Source: Bacteroidota bacterium (GTDB lineage Bacteria > Bacteroidota > Bacteroidia > Chitinophagales > Chitinophagaceae). Taken from it: a DNA stretch of 64,000 nucleotides. Below, piece after piece: positions 54,402 through 64,000 of this stretch. A program made the translations under genes and the position numbers. The stretch covers positions 1 through 64,000 of the forward strand of contig JAEZGI010000029.1 of assembly GCA_023416995.1 (NCBI GenBank), in the 5' to 3' direction. Numbering within the stretch: the first letter of the stretch is position 1; every line of letters starts with the position of its first letter. A model generated the notes under the pieces. It was not told the origin of the DNA. It did not search any database and worked only from the letters and a program-made list of their open reading frames with translations.

Positions 54402-56182
54402 TGGAAGAACTATTTATACCTAATGCATCCCGGCACGATGTATCAACTTTCAACATTCTTGTAAATGACGTTGCATTAAATCCATCCTACCAGGTGCTTT
54501 CCCTGACGATTGTACTTGAAATAAACCGCATACCCATGGTGAAACTGGTTATCCGTGATGGCGATGCCTCAAAAAAGGGATTTGAAATTAGTGATACGGA
54601 AGAACTCGCTCCAGGAAAAAAAATTAAAATTAAGATAGGGTTTGACGGAACTAATACGCAGGTGTTCAAAGGTGTCGTCGTTAAGCATGCTGTGAAAATC
54701 AAAGGCAATGGCAATTCAGAACTGCACATTGAATGTTTTGATGAAGCTGTTCGAATGACCATTGGCAGGCATAGCCAGTACTTTGAAAATATGAAAGACA
54801 GCCAGGTGTTTGATGAACTCGTTGGAAAATATCGGTCCAATGGGTTATCCTGCGATGCCCAGGTAACAAGCTCTCTGCATAAAGAGCTTGTTCAGCATCA
54901 TATTGCAGACTGGGACTTCCTGGTGTTAAGAGCTGAAGCTAATGGTATGCTTGTAAATGTAGAGGGCGGCGCCATTAAAATCTTTAAACCAAACACTTCT
55001 GCAGATCCGGTACTCCAGGTAACATACGGTTCGTCCATTCTTGAGTTTGAAGCAGAAATGGATGCACGTAATCAGTTCAAAACGGTCGAATCAAAGTCCT
55101 GGGATTTTAATAATCAGCAGCTTTTCACCGCTGCTGCTGATTCTGTTCCCGGGTTTACCGAATCTGGTAATATTTCCGGGGCTACACTCGCGGCAATACT
55201 CGGTCCGGCTAAATATGAATTAAATCATAGCGGTCACGTATTGGAACAGGAGTTACAGAATTGGGCGGATGGGCTGTTGCTACGAAGCCGGATTGCCAAA
55301 ATCCGCGGCCGGGCAAAGGTTACCGGTTTCTCGGGTGTCAAACCAGGAGATATGGTAAAACTGGAAGGTGTTGGTCAGCGATTTAAAGGAAAGGCATTGG
55401 TTACGGCAGTTCGACATGAGCTCGGTGCCGGAATGTGGGATACTCATATCCAGTTTGGACTTGATCCAAAACCATTCGCATCTCAGTATAAAGACATAGA
55501 TGCCTCCGCTTCAGCCGGTCTGAGTGGTGGTATACGCGGATTGCAGATAGGGATAGTTGTACGACTTGAAAATGACCCTGACAGCCAGGACAGAATACTC
55601 GTAAGACTTCCTGTGATTGATAATACGGCACAGGGTATCTGGACCCGGATGGCAAGCCTTGATGCAGGCAGTGATCGCGGTGCCTTTTTCCGGCCCGAAA
55701 TCGGCGATGAAGTGATTGTAGGATTTATCAATGATGATCCAAGAGATGCCGTTGTGCTTGGCATGCTTCACAGCAGCAGCAAACGCGCACCGATAACGGC
55801 AAAAGACGTTAACCATGAAAAAGGTTTTACCACAAGAAGCAAAATGCATCTTGCTTTTAACGACGATACCAAAACAATTAAAATCGATACTCCAGCCGGC
55901 AATAGCATAACACTCGATGAACAGGGACTTAAAATTGAGATAAAGGATCAGAACAGTAACAAGCTCACAATGGACACTTCCGGAATCAAACTTGAGAGCC
56001 CGTTAAATATTGATATAAAAGCAGGAGCAATACTGACACTGGCAGCAGGCGCTTCGTTGTCTGTAAGCGCGCCGGCATTATCGATCAAGGCCGATGCGAG
56101 CGTCGGAATAGAAGGCGCTACAATGAAACTTGCTTCACAGGGGCCAAATATTATCAGTGGTCTTCCGGTAATGATCAACTAA
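54401..56182 (+). CDS. VgrG-like spike protein (Afp8/Pvc8-like)
   Basis: A 593-residue protein. The N-terminal gp27-like hub spans about 1-365 (VLSLTIVLEINRIPMVKLVIRDGDAS, HIADWDFLVLRAEANG, KVTGFSGVKPGDMVKLEG). The gp5 OB domain is about 375-470 (GLQIGIVVRLENDPDSQDRILV, RPEIGDEVIVGFINDDPRDAVVLGMLHS). A needle-like beta-helix follows to the end (repeats of S, L, K and D turns). It trimerises as the puncturing spike. There is no extra C-terminal effector domain. The PAAR gene follows 10 bases later. Confidence 0.95.
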   Translation: MEELFIPNASRHDVSTFNILVNDVALNPSYQVLSLTIVLEINRIPMVKLVIRDGDASKKGFEISDTEELAPGKKIKIKIGFDGTNTQVFKGVVVKHAVKIKGNGNSELHIECFDEAVRMTIGRHSQYFENMKDSQVFDELVGKYRSNGLSCDAQVTSSLHKELVQHHIADWDFLVLRAEANGMLVNVEGGAIKIFKPNTSADPVLQVTYGSSILEFEAEMDARNQFKTVESKSWDFNNQQLFTAAADSVPGFTESGNISGATLAAILGPAKYELNHSGHVLEQELQNWADGLLLRSRIAKIRGRAKVTGFSGVKPGDMVKLEGVGQRFKGKALVTAVRHELGAGMWDTHIQFGLDPKPFASQYKDIDASASAGLSGGIRGLQIGIVVRLENDPDSQDRILVRLPVIDNTAQGIWTRMASLDAGSDRGAFFRPEIGDEVIVGFINDDPRDAVVLGMLHSSSKRAPITAKDVNHEKGFTTRSKMHLAFNDDTKTIKIDTPAGNSITLDEQGLKIEIKDQNSNKLTMDTSGIKLESPLNIDIKAGAILTLAAGASLSVSAPALSIKADASVGIEGATMKLASQGPNIISGLPVMIN

Positions 56183-56192
56183 ATTTTAAATA

Positions 56193-56483
56193 ATGCCTGC
56201 AGCGGCCCGCATAACAGATAATCATATTTGCCCCATGGTAACGGGCGTGGTACCACATGTGGGTGGACCCATTGCAGGTCCTGGTGTGCCAACTGTTTTG
56301 ATCGGAAGCCTTCCTGCTGCTGTAGTGACCGATTTGCTGGTTTGCACGGGTCCGCCAGATGTAATTGCGAAGGGATCAATGAGTGTTTTGATTGGCGGAA
56401 GACCTGCAGCCAGGCAGGGCGATGTTACTGCACACGGCGGAGTTATCATTGGCGGTCTGCCGACAGTATTAATAGGTGGATGA
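56193..56483 (+). CDS. PAAR-repeat spike tip protein
   Basis: A 96-residue PAAR protein. MPAAARITDNHICPMVTG, the GPGVPTVLIGSLPAAV repeat and SVLIGGRPAARQGDVTAHGG give the typical cone that caps VgrG trimers. Histidine and cysteine residues (DNHICP, VCTG, TAHGG) can hold the stabilising metal ion. There is no attached toxin domain, so effectors would bind non-covalently or use the tube. Confidence 0.95.
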   Translation: MPAAARITDNHICPMVTGVVPHVGGPIAGPGVPTVLIGSLPAAVVTDLLVCTGPPDVIAKGSMSVLIGGRPAARQGDVTAHGGVIIGGLPTVLIGG

Positions 56484-56500
56484 AAAAATAATGATCAACT

Positions 56501-56926
56501 ATGGATCAGCTCAATAATTCTTTTCTTGGTACCGGCTGGGCATTTCCTCCTTCATTTAATGAGGAAACGAATTCCGTCGAGATGGTAAGTAACATTGAGG
56601 ATATCAATCAAAGCCTTGACATCCTTTTGTCGACCAGTCTTGGTGAGCGCGTAATGCAACCACGTTATGGATGCAACCTTGAAGATTATTTATTTGAATC
56701 ACTCAGCAGCACGCTCATCGGCTATATCAAAGACAGGGTCAGTAGTTCCATACTATTTTATGAACCCAGGATAATGACAGAAAGTGTAGACGTTACCGAT
56801 GATGGATCGTTTGATCTCATAGAAGGAAAGTTAACGATCACGGTTACTTACACGATCCCCGGTACCAATTCAAGATTCAATTATGTATATGATTATTACC
56901 AAAACGAAGCGCTGAGAGCCATATAG
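56501..56926 (+). CDS. gp25/GPW baseplate protein (Afp9-like)
   Basis: A 141-residue protein of the gp25/GPW family. Markers are GTGWAFPPSFNEETNSV, IEDINQSLDILLSTSLGERVMQPRYGCNLEDYLFE and RIMTESVDV. It links the baseplate wedge to the sheath and starts sheath assembly. The conserved LxTxxGER-type stretch is intact. Confidence 0.94.
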   Translation: MDQLNNSFLGTGWAFPPSFNEETNSVEMVSNIEDINQSLDILLSTSLGERVMQPRYGCNLEDYLFESLSSTLIGYIKDRVSSSILFYEPRIMTESVDVTDDGSFDLIEGKLTITVTYTIPGTNSRFNYVYDYYQNEALRAI

Positions 56927-56966
56927 GTTTGATTATTCCACGGACATTTCAAACATTTCTATTTAT

Positions 56967-59900
56967 ATGATTTGTTGCGATAACCTAAAACATCCTTTCC
57001 AGAATGATCCCGGCACCAGCCAGGGGCAACGGGTGGTTGATGATCTGTTAAGCGGAACAACAAAGATTGATGGACGCACAATGGTTGACCTGCTGCAATT
57101 TTTTAAGAAACTTTCTACCCAGGTAAACTATTACAATACCAAACTTGAAGTAAAAAACTGGAAAACTTTTTTTGATAACAGTTTACCTTTTTTAATTGCA
57201 GAGATTATCAAATCAGATGAACTGAAGATTCAGAAAAAGTTTGACAAATATTGCCAACTCTTTCAGCAGAATCCTTCAAAACAATCGCTTCAGTTGCTGA
57301 TCAGATTTATGTTTGAGCAAGTGATACGACGTATCAATACATGGCATGTTTCGTTGAATAACAGTGGTCTGCCTATAGAAATGATCGTCGATAAAATTAT
57401 CCGCGATAAACTAAAGCTACCCGTCAAAAAATTTATTACACTTTCCAATTACGCGGCAAAATTTCATGATGTAAAAAAGATTGACTTTTCGATGCTTATT
57501 AATAACAAAGCATGGAATATCAGTGAGTCAGAAGCCAGGAGCCCTGGTAATTATGCAGACAATGCATCAACAAAGAGGAAAAGGCTGATAGCGCTTCAAA
57601 AGGAAATTGTTTCCCTGTTTCCCGGTTTAGCAAGTGCAATTTCGGTTAGTAGTAATGCTGCTTCAGCAAGTATGGAACAAAGCTTTGTACCGGGCAGAGA
57701 GCAATTGGCCAAACAGCATCAACCCCATCTGGCCTTACTGTTTTCGTTCCTGAAATTGTTCTCACATCTGCAGACCGACCTAAATGGTTTTTCAAGAAAG
57801 CACCTTGATTTTTTTTACAAAGATGTTCTGAAACTTCGGCCCGCAGACGCAACAGCAGATCATGCTTATATCATTTTCTCCATACAAAAACAATTAACTG
57901 AATATCGCCTCCCTGCAGGGCTGCAAGTGAAAGATGGTAAGGACCTGAACGGCCAGGACATTCATTTCGGATTACAAAAGGAGCTTATTGCAAACCAGGC
58001 CCAGGTCAAAGAAATAAAGACATTGCATCTCAAAAACCAGGTAATACCAAACCCTGGCCCAACGGGCGGCAATCTGGTCGTTACTGAAGGTGTGTATATC
58101 GCGCCTGATGCAAAGATGGCGGACGGAATCGACAAAGACTTTCAGACAGAAGTCCGGAACTTTTATACACTTGGTAATAAAGAAAGCAAATATCTGATTC
58201 CCGGAACCCGGCTGTTTAAAAAATATCCAAACGCCAGGCTTGGTTTTTTACTAGCGTCGCCCATACTGTTTCTTGAGGGTGGCAGGAGAACGGTAAATGT
58301 TACGATTGCCTGTGAATTAAAAGATCCCGTTGATCAGCAGGATGCCGATAGCGTCTGCAAATCTGGTAAAGGGTCCGGGAAATACCCGTCTAATTACCCT
58401 GCCCGAAAGATCTTTAGTAAGGTTCAATCTGCATTTCGTAAGTACTATGTATATGTCAGCGAAGAACTGATAGTTGCAGCAGCCACAAAAGGCGTAAGTG
58501 AAGCGACACAGATGCTGTTAAGAGAAAGGTTTCTCAAGAAAGAAAGCCGCCGGGTTTGCGGAAAAGAGCAACCGGAATATCTGTGGGATAATGCTGTGAA
58601 CTGGGCAAGCTGGTGGGCAGACTATTATGTTAATGTTGAAGCGGGTGAAAAGGCCACGATTGATGAACTCTTCAACAAGAGACGGATGCTGAAAATTTCA
58701 TTCAGTGGCGTAAAGGGTTGGCTTGAACCGGACCAGATCAAACGACTACGTTTTACCGATCTTACAATCGATCCGGTCACCAACCGAAAAACGTTTTCAA
58801 TTAAGTTCAGTGCCGTTTTGAAAGAGCAAAAACCTGCCATCGGCTTCTTCGATAAGATTGTATTGAAAGAAGATTATGGTACAACAATGCCGGTGATGAA
58901 AGTGGAACTTGATGACCGCATCAAAGTCCATCGTGGTTTTGAACCGCCTGAAAAAGACTGTTGCCTGGGCCGCGTGTTTGACAATGCGAAAATTCCCCTG
59001 TCATTTTATTATTTTCTCCGCAATCTAAAGGTGCTTGATACTTCGGATGAACAATTGGCGGGCGGCGGCTTCCCATATATTGAGCCACATAAAACAGAGA
59101 TCCGGGTTACTGTATGCGGGCTTAAAAAATTTGTTGTTCAGAATGATGATGGTTTGCAGGATGTGAATGCACCAGTATATCCTTTTAGTGCAAGACCAAA
59201 AATGGGATCTTCTTTTTTTATCGGATCACCGGAAATCTTTTCAAAGAAATGGAGCCAGATATATATTAATCATAACTGGGTCAATCTTCCATTGAACGAG
59301 ACAGGGGCGCTTGACTTTAACAATTACTACAATGGCTACCAGGTGCAGGTTTGGGATCGTACAGTTAATCCAGCTGTTTACAAGTTTACTGATGTAGTTG
59401 AGCAGGATAACTTCCGGGTTCGGTTTGCCTTGTTACAAGATGGCACATGGCACGAACAGGATGATAACGTGAGTCCGGGTGATTGTGGTACAAACTATCT
59501 TTTATTCCGCAACTATACAATTAACTCCTGCGATAAGACTGGCGTTAATCGTGGTTTTGGGTTCCAGCATGTGCTGGAAAGGGCAATTGATTTTACGCCT
59601 TTGACCACGTTTCCAAAGGAAAAAATCTCATTCGATATAAAACGAAAGGATAATGATACGAGGAATGGTTTTTTGAAGATGACCCTCAGGTGCCAGGATT
59701 TTCAACATGATGCCTATCCTTTTGTTTTAGCGCGACAAATGGCTGCGCTTGGTAAATTACCTGACGACCTGGTGGAAGGTGCGGTATACTATGGGATGAG
59801 ACTAAAACCCGACGGCAAGCCGGAGATAACAAATATTGATATCCCGGCAATTTTCAGGGAGATCATCGATAATAAAACCATTTCTTCAACACCAATCGAC

Positions 59901-61583
59901 CTTTTGAGTAATGGTGGTAATGCTATTCAGCAGGTTATTCTGGAAGCAAAAAAAACCAATCCGGTTTTCGGTACTATCTGGAATCAACTGTTCGTGTCCA
60001 AAGATCCCACAGACATTACCGGTACAACGCCCGCACCTGCTGTACCCGTGCCCGACAATGGCAGTACTTCACTTACGCCAGCCAATTCTGATTATTTCCA
60101 TAATTTATCAAAGATCATCACGTGGCTCAGATCGCTTGGAACAGTGCTTGAAAAGAGGGAAGGCACGGGTGTGGTGATGCCACGCGAACCCTGGACACCT
60201 ATAATGCAGGATCTTTCGATCGACTATAAGGCCTCGGCTTTTATTGATGAGATTGAGCTTATCCACCTTTATCCATTCGACGGCACTTATAAAAAAGAAA
60301 CGATCGCTCTCAGGCCAACACTTTTTCCGGCTCACTGTGACGAAGGCACACTTTATCTTGGCCTGGAAAACCTGATACCGGGTTCAAATCTCAATATCCT
60401 CTTTCAACTGGCAGAAGCCACAGCAGATTCAGAGTCTGAAACCGAACCGGTTTTCTGGCATTATCTTGATAACAATCTTTGGAAGCCACTCCGGAACGGC
60501 TTTGAGGTGCTTCACGATGGCACGCATCATTTAACTGGTTCAGGTATCGTGGAGTTCGCAATGCCTGAGAACCATTCTGAGAAAAATACCATCATGCCAG
60601 GCGGTATCAGGTGGATAAAAGCCAGCATCCCTAAAAGCAGCCAGTCAGTCTGTGAAACGACTGGCATTCATACCCAGAGTATCGAAGTTGTAGCTGACAA
60701 CGCAGCATTGAGCGACAAGTCGCGGCTTTCAGCACCACTCAAAGCAGAGTCAATTTCAAAGTTGAAAGACGCGGATGTTATGGTAAAAAAGGTCGAACAA
60801 CCTTATGATTCATTCGGAGGTCGTGAACCAGAAGCAGAAAAAAATTATTATGTGCGCGTGAGCGAGTTGTTGCGTCACAAAGGAAGAGCCGTGCAAAAGT
60901 GGGATTATGAACATCTAGTGCTTGAATCGTTTCCAATGATCTATAAAGCCAAATGCATCAACCACAGTTATGCTTTGAATGCAACACTTTATAAAAATGA
61001 TTTTCCCGTGGCGCCGGGTTATGTTCTGCTTTCAGTTATTCCGGACTTAAATAAATTAAAAGCAGGCGACGCTTATCAACCCAGGGTACCCTCGGCATTA
61101 CTTGAGCAAGTGGCAGATAAACTTCGGAAACTTACTTCACCATTTGTGCGGCTGCGGGTAATGAATCCACGGTACGAAAAAGTGAATCTTGGTATTACTG
61201 TAAAGCTGATCAAGGGAATGGATGAGAATTATTATCGCGAAAAACTGGCAGAAGATATCAGGAACTTTCTTGCACCATGGGCGGTGGGCGAATATGACAA
61301 ACTAAGGTTTGGCGAATGTCTGAACCGGTCAGATCTGCTGCGTTTCATGGAAGCGCTTCCTTATCTCGACTATATCCTGGAGCTTTCGTTCCAACATGAA
61401 AATGATGTAACGGCCAGTAACACAAAACAGAAAGTTTGCCCGGGAACGCCCCGCTCAATCTTATTTGCAGGCAATGTAGATATCTGTATAAAGCAGGATG
61501 ATTGTGAACAATGGTCCATTTGTTTTGACAACAGGCAACAACGAGTTGATTGTTGTGCAAATGAAAGAATAACAATCCTTTGA
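56967..61583 (+). CDS. baseplate J-like wedge protein (Afp11/Pvc11-like), very long
   Basis: A 1538-residue protein. The N-terminal part is helical (LKHPFQNDPGTSQGQRVVDDLL) and the middle is large and beta-rich. The baseplate J-like core is in the last third (SELLRHKGRAVQKWDYEHLVLESFPMIYKAKCINHS, DLNKLKAGDAYQPRVPSALLEQVADKL, FVRLRVMNPRYEKVNLGITVKL). It is longer than usual for the family. The last 50 residues carry six cysteines, including a CC pair, and further cysteines are scattered through the chain. It forms the iris-like ring that triggers sheath contraction. Confidence 0.9.
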   Translation: MICCDNLKHPFQNDPGTSQGQRVVDDLLSGTTKIDGRTMVDLLQFFKKLSTQVNYYNTKLEVKNWKTFFDNSLPFLIAEIIKSDELKIQKKFDKYCQLFQQNPSKQSLQLLIRFMFEQVIRRINTWHVSLNNSGLPIEMIVDKIIRDKLKLPVKKFITLSNYAAKFHDVKKIDFSMLINNKAWNISESEARSPGNYADNASTKRKRLIALQKEIVSLFPGLASAISVSSNAASASMEQSFVPGREQLAKQHQPHLALLFSFLKLFSHLQTDLNGFSRKHLDFFYKDVLKLRPADATADHAYIIFSIQKQLTEYRLPAGLQVKDGKDLNGQDIHFGLQKELIANQAQVKEIKTLHLKNQVIPNPGPTGGNLVVTEGVYIAPDAKMADGIDKDFQTEVRNFYTLGNKESKYLIPGTRLFKKYPNARLGFLLASPILFLEGGRRTVNVTIACELKDPVDQQDADSVCKSGKGSGKYPSNYPARKIFSKVQSAFRKYYVYVSEELIVAAATKGVSEATQMLLRERFLKKESRRVCGKEQPEYLWDNAVNWASWWADYYVNVEAGEKATIDELFNKRRMLKISFSGVKGWLEPDQIKRLRFTDLTIDPVTNRKTFSIKFSAVLKEQKPAIGFFDKIVLKEDYGTTMPVMKVELDDRIKVHRGFEPPEKDCCLGRVFDNAKIPLSFYYFLRNLKVLDTSDEQLAGGGFPYIEPHKTEIRVTVCGLKKFVVQNDDGLQDVNAPVYPFSARPKMGSSFFIGSPEIFSKKWSQIYINHNWVNLPLNETGALDFNNYYNGYQVQVWDRTVNPAVYKFTDVVEQDNFRVRFALLQDGTWHEQDDNVSPGDCGTNYLLFRNYTINSCDKTGVNRGFGFQHVLERAIDFTPLTTFPKEKISFDIKRKDNDTRNGFLKMTLRCQDFQHDAYPFVLARQMAALGKLPDDLVEGAVYYGMRLKPDGKPEITNIDIPAIFREIIDNKTISSTPIDLLSNGGNAIQQVILEAKKTNPVFGTIWNQLFVSKDPTDITGTTPAPAVPVPDNGSTSLTPANSDYFHNLSKIITWLRSLGTVLEKREGTGVVMPREPWTPIMQDLSIDYKASAFIDEIELIHLYPFDGTYKKETIALRPTLFPAHCDEGTLYLGLENLIPGSNLNILFQLAEATADSESETEPVFWHYLDNNLWKPLRNGFEVLHDGTHHLTGSGIVEFAMPENHSEKNTIMPGGIRWIKASIPKSSQSVCETTGIHTQSIEVVADNAALSDKSRLSAPLKAESISKLKDADVMVKKVEQPYDSFGGREPEAEKNYYVRVSELLRHKGRAVQKWDYEHLVLESFPMIYKAKCINHSYALNATLYKNDFPVAPGYVLLSVIPDLNKLKAGDAYQPRVPSALLEQVADKLRKLTSPFVRLRVMNPRYEKVNLGITVKLIKGMDENYYREKLAEDIRNFLAPWAVGEYDKLRFGECLNRSDLLRFMEALPYLDYILELSFQHENDVTASNTKQKVCPGTPRSILFAGNVDICIKQDDCEQWSICFDNRQQRVDCCANERITIL

Positions 61584-61592
61584 TAGAATAGT

Positions 61593-64000
61593 ATGGCCGG
61601 TGAAAAAAAAGATATAAAATCTATCAGTCGTAATAATACGGGTTTTGAAACTTATGATTTTGATAAGCTTCGCCGCGAAGGCATTGACTATCTTGGCAAA
61701 CTTTCGGGCAAGATCTGGACCGATCATAATGCACATGATCCGGGGATCACAATTCTTGAAACACTGTGTTATGCAGTGCTTGATCTTGGATACCGGACAA
61801 GTCTTCCGGTTTCTGATCTTCTTACACCTGTACCGGGTACTTCTGGCCCTGACACAAATTTTCTCACTCCCGCACAGGTGCTTGTATGCAATCCATTAAC
61901 AATAACAGATTTAAGAAAGCTCCTTATCGATATAGAGGGCATTCGAAATGCCTGGCTGGAAGTGGCGACCGATATCCAGGCAGATTCGATGTGCCGCGAA
62001 AATATTCCAGGGCGTATCCGCGATGACACCAACAATACAGATTCCGGATGTGTGAGTTATCTGAATGGATTATATCATGTACTGATTGATCTTGAAAATG
62101 AAAAAGATGAAGAGATAAACGATCCTGCCGCGAAAAGCCGACTAATCAACGTTATCAAGGACCGGCTCATGAGTCACAGAAATCTTTGTGAAGATGTGGC
62201 CGATATCAGATTTTTATGTAAATGGAAGATCGGTGTCTGCGCGGATATTCAGTTAGATGCTGAAGCAGATCCGGAGGTTGTTTACCTGGACATGATGGAC
62301 AAGCTAAAACGATTCTTTACACCATCTCCACGATTTTATACGCTTTCGCAGTTACTTGATGAAAAAAAGAAAACGATGGACGAAGCTTTTGCTGGCCGTC
62401 CATTGAATCAGACAGGAGGCCATGGTTTTCTGGACACGGACGAACTGGAGTCGATGCAATTGAGAAAAGCAATTCATCTTTCTGACCTTTATAATGTATT
62501 GTTTACCGTGCCTGGAATCAGTAAGGTGGATCGGCTTCGCATAATAAATTGTAATACTTCGGGCCTGCTTCCGGCGAATCGATGGGTGATTGAGATACCT
62601 GATAATCATGTGCCCGAGTTTGCTCCATCCTGTTGTGGATTCCAGTTTACACGCAATGGCAATACGCTTCCTTTTGATTTTGAAAAATACGGACCGATTA
62701 TCGAAATAAATCTGAATACCAGTGGAAAGATCGCTTATGCTCCCGGTTCAGAAAATATTGATAGTGTAATTCCGCAAGGCCTTCACAGAAAAAATCTGCA
62801 GGATTGGTATTCGATACAACACGACTTTCCTTCAATTTATGGTATCGGTGAAGCCGGACTGGCCGCTTCTGCAGGCATCGTTCGCCAATCGCAAGTTTTG
62901 CAACTAAAAGGTTTCCTCTTTTTCTTCGACCAGTTGCTGGCTAACTATCTGTCGCAGTTAGCAAATATCAGGCAGCTTTTTGCTATAAATCCCGCTGATA
63001 CAAAACAAAACAAACACACGTATTTTTTAAACACTATTAAAACTATTCCCGGGGTTAAAGATCTTCTGCGGTTTCCGGATCGAAATGATACTACGTTTGT
63101 TGATAACCGTTATACATACCTGATCGACGCCAGCGAACTGAATAATGCAATAAACAACAACAAAATTCAAAAGAAGCTACCGGCAGACTTTACCGGCTTC
63201 AGCTTCAAATATGCTGCACAAAGAAATATTACACTGAATCAATGTATCGAAGATGCCATCAATGAATGCTGTACTGTGCACTATGTTCAAAATGTTGATG
63301 GGCTGTTTTGGTATTTTGTATTTACCTCAGATAGCCGTTTCGCAATAACTGATGGTGTGCATTATGAAAGCATGGCTGCGGCGTCAAAGGCCGCCGAAGA
63401 TCTGATGTTTCTTGCAGGTAACCGCCATAACTATCATTCATTCCGTATCTCAGAGAGTGACCGTTTCTCGTTTCGCATCAGTTTTGGAAATGCATCATAT
63501 CTTTACTATCTCCAGGAGATAGTAGAAGATGAAGATGCTTATGTCGCCCGTCGAACCGGGTTTCTCAATCATATTCTCTCAAGATTTGCGGAAAAATTTA
63601 CCGACTATGCCATGTTGAGTTTCGGTCTTGAGAAGCCGGAAATGATTCAGGCAAAGGAGAACCGCGCCAGGGAACTGTATCTTTCAAATTATGCGTCGTT
63701 AAGTGCCGGTCGTTCCAGGGGATATAATTACCTGGCGAACCAATGGCGCGGTGAAAATATTTCGGGCTTTGAAAAAAAATTCAAGGCATTGCTGGGAGCT
63801 AAAAAACTGCATCGGGAGTCATTGTGTAATTACTTTATTTATCGTTACCAGGAGAAATATACCATTCAGGTAAATGCGGGTACTCAATTAAGATTTCATA
63901 CGAAAGAACGGTTTGAGACTAAGGAAGATGCAGTAAGCGCTTTGAAGTTGATCCTTGCTGCAACAGACGATAAAACAAACTTTAACCTGGTAAACTATCA
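61593..64000 (+). CDS. baseplate J-like/Afp12-like protein, 3'-truncated by window edge
   Basis: The start is ATG at 61593, 9 bases after the preceding stop. The frame stays open to the window end (802 codons). The hallmark WTDHNAHDPGITILETLCYA, near residue 42, is typical of the N-terminal region of eCIS/T6SS-type baseplate wedge proteins (Pvc12/Afp12). ATPase and further structural genes must lie downstream of the window. Confidence 0.88.
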   Translation, partial: MAGEKKDIKSISRNNTGFETYDFDKLRREGIDYLGKLSGKIWTDHNAHDPGITILETLCYAVLDLGYRTSLPVSDLLTPVPGTSGPDTNFLTPAQVLVCNPLTITDLRKLLIDIEGIRNAWLEVATDIQADSMCRENIPGRIRDDTNNTDSGCVSYLNGLYHVLIDLENEKDEEINDPAAKSRLINVIKDRLMSHRNLCEDVADIRFLCKWKIGVCADIQLDAEADPEVVYLDMMDKLKRFFTPSPRFYTLSQLLDEKKKTMDEAFAGRPLNQTGGHGFLDTDELESMQLRKAIHLSDLYNVLFTVPGISKVDRLRIINCNTSGLLPANRWVIEIPDNHVPEFAPSCCGFQFTRNGNTLPFDFEKYGPIIEINLNTSGKIAYAPGSENIDSVIPQGLHRKNLQDWYSIQHDFPSIYGIGEAGLAASAGIVRQSQVLQLKGFLFFFDQLLANYLSQLANIRQLFAINPADTKQNKHTYFLNTIKTIPGVKDLLRFPDRNDTTFVDNRYTYLIDASELNNAINNNKIQKKLPADFTGFSFKYAAQRNITLNQCIEDAINECCTVHYVQNVDGLFWYFVFTSDSRFAITDGVHYESMAAASKAAEDLMFLAGNRHNYHSFRISESDRFSFRISFGNASYLYYLQEIVEDEDAYVARRTGFLNHILSRFAEKFTDYAMLSFGLEKPEMIQAKENRARELYLSNYASLSAGRSRGYNYLANQWRGENISGFEKKFKALLGAKKLHRESLCNYFIYRYQEKYTIQVNAGTQLRFHTKERFETKEDAVSALKLILAATDDKTNFNLVNY

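Noticed and set aside
48953..61583. the tail genes as a prophage
   Set aside because: There is no capsid, portal, terminase, integrase or lysis gene, and DUF4255, DUF5908 and LysM hub genes are typical of eCIS.
1..64000. CRISPR arrays, tRNA or rRNA genes, insertion sequences
   Set aside because: No regularly spaced repeats, RNA gene sequence or transposase was found on reading both strands; eye inspection could still miss a short tRNA.

Overview
The window looks like a chromosomal segment of a Bacteroidota bacterium, most likely Chitinophagaceae-like. This rests on two SusC/SusD pairs, lipoprotein signals, TAnnTTTG promoter boxes, weak Shine-Dalgarno sequences, CE1-type esterases, a LuxR regulator and a Bacteroidota-style contractile injection locus. 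No rRNA, tRNA, IS element or CRISPR array was seen. Genus assignment is inference.

Left part (1-9660): the 3' part of a GH95 alpha-L-fucosidase-like gene is followed by four closely spaced secreted esterase genes, the last a fusion of two catalytic domains. An ECF41-type sigma factor with a C-terminal SnoaL-like extension comes next, then a carboxymuconolactone decarboxylase-like (AhpD-like) gene. The stop codon of the sigma gene overlaps a TGTCACA...CGTC element, which fits the known ECF41 target promoter. An AraC-type regulator is divergent from the next operon.

Central operon (10006-29149): thirteen same-strand genes with gaps of at most about 50 bases. They encode SusC/SusD uptake, a large putative alpha/alpha-barrel glycosidase, a GH39-like enzyme, a dehydrogenase, a lactonase-type amidohydrolase, an enolase-superfamily dehydratase, an UlaG-like hydrolase, an RraA-like aldolase, a PIG-L deacetylase, a mutarotase-like protein, an SSS symporter and a GH78 alpha-L-rhamnosidase. 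Together they suggest release, import and non-phosphorylative oxidative breakdown of an L-deoxysugar or similar acid.

Middle accessory part (29150-35664): an auto-inhibited Fic protein sits behind three identical 11-base sites in alternating orientation over its promoter. A nucleotide pyrophosphatase-like enzyme and a fifth CE1 esterase gene follow. Then comes a three-gene cassette: a membrane protein, an alpha/beta hydrolase and a convergent two-TM protein with a long polar tail.

Right-middle part (36140-45372): a PQQ dehydrogenase with an inserted cytochrome c domain, a ThuA-like protein and a Tat-exported TIM-barrel protein precede a second SusC/SusD pair, which ends in a strong intrinsic terminator.

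Right end (46383-64000): an extracellular contractile injection system (eCIS) operon, running off the window. It has a DUF4255 cap/terminator protein, sheath, two tube proteins, DUF5908, a LysM baseplate protein, VgrG-like spike, PAAR tip, gp25 and two baseplate J-like proteins. Two unusual cysteine-rich coiled-coil proteins lie between sheath and tube, and a zinc-finger coiled-coil protein opens the operon. These extra proteins are the best candidates for undescribed biology.
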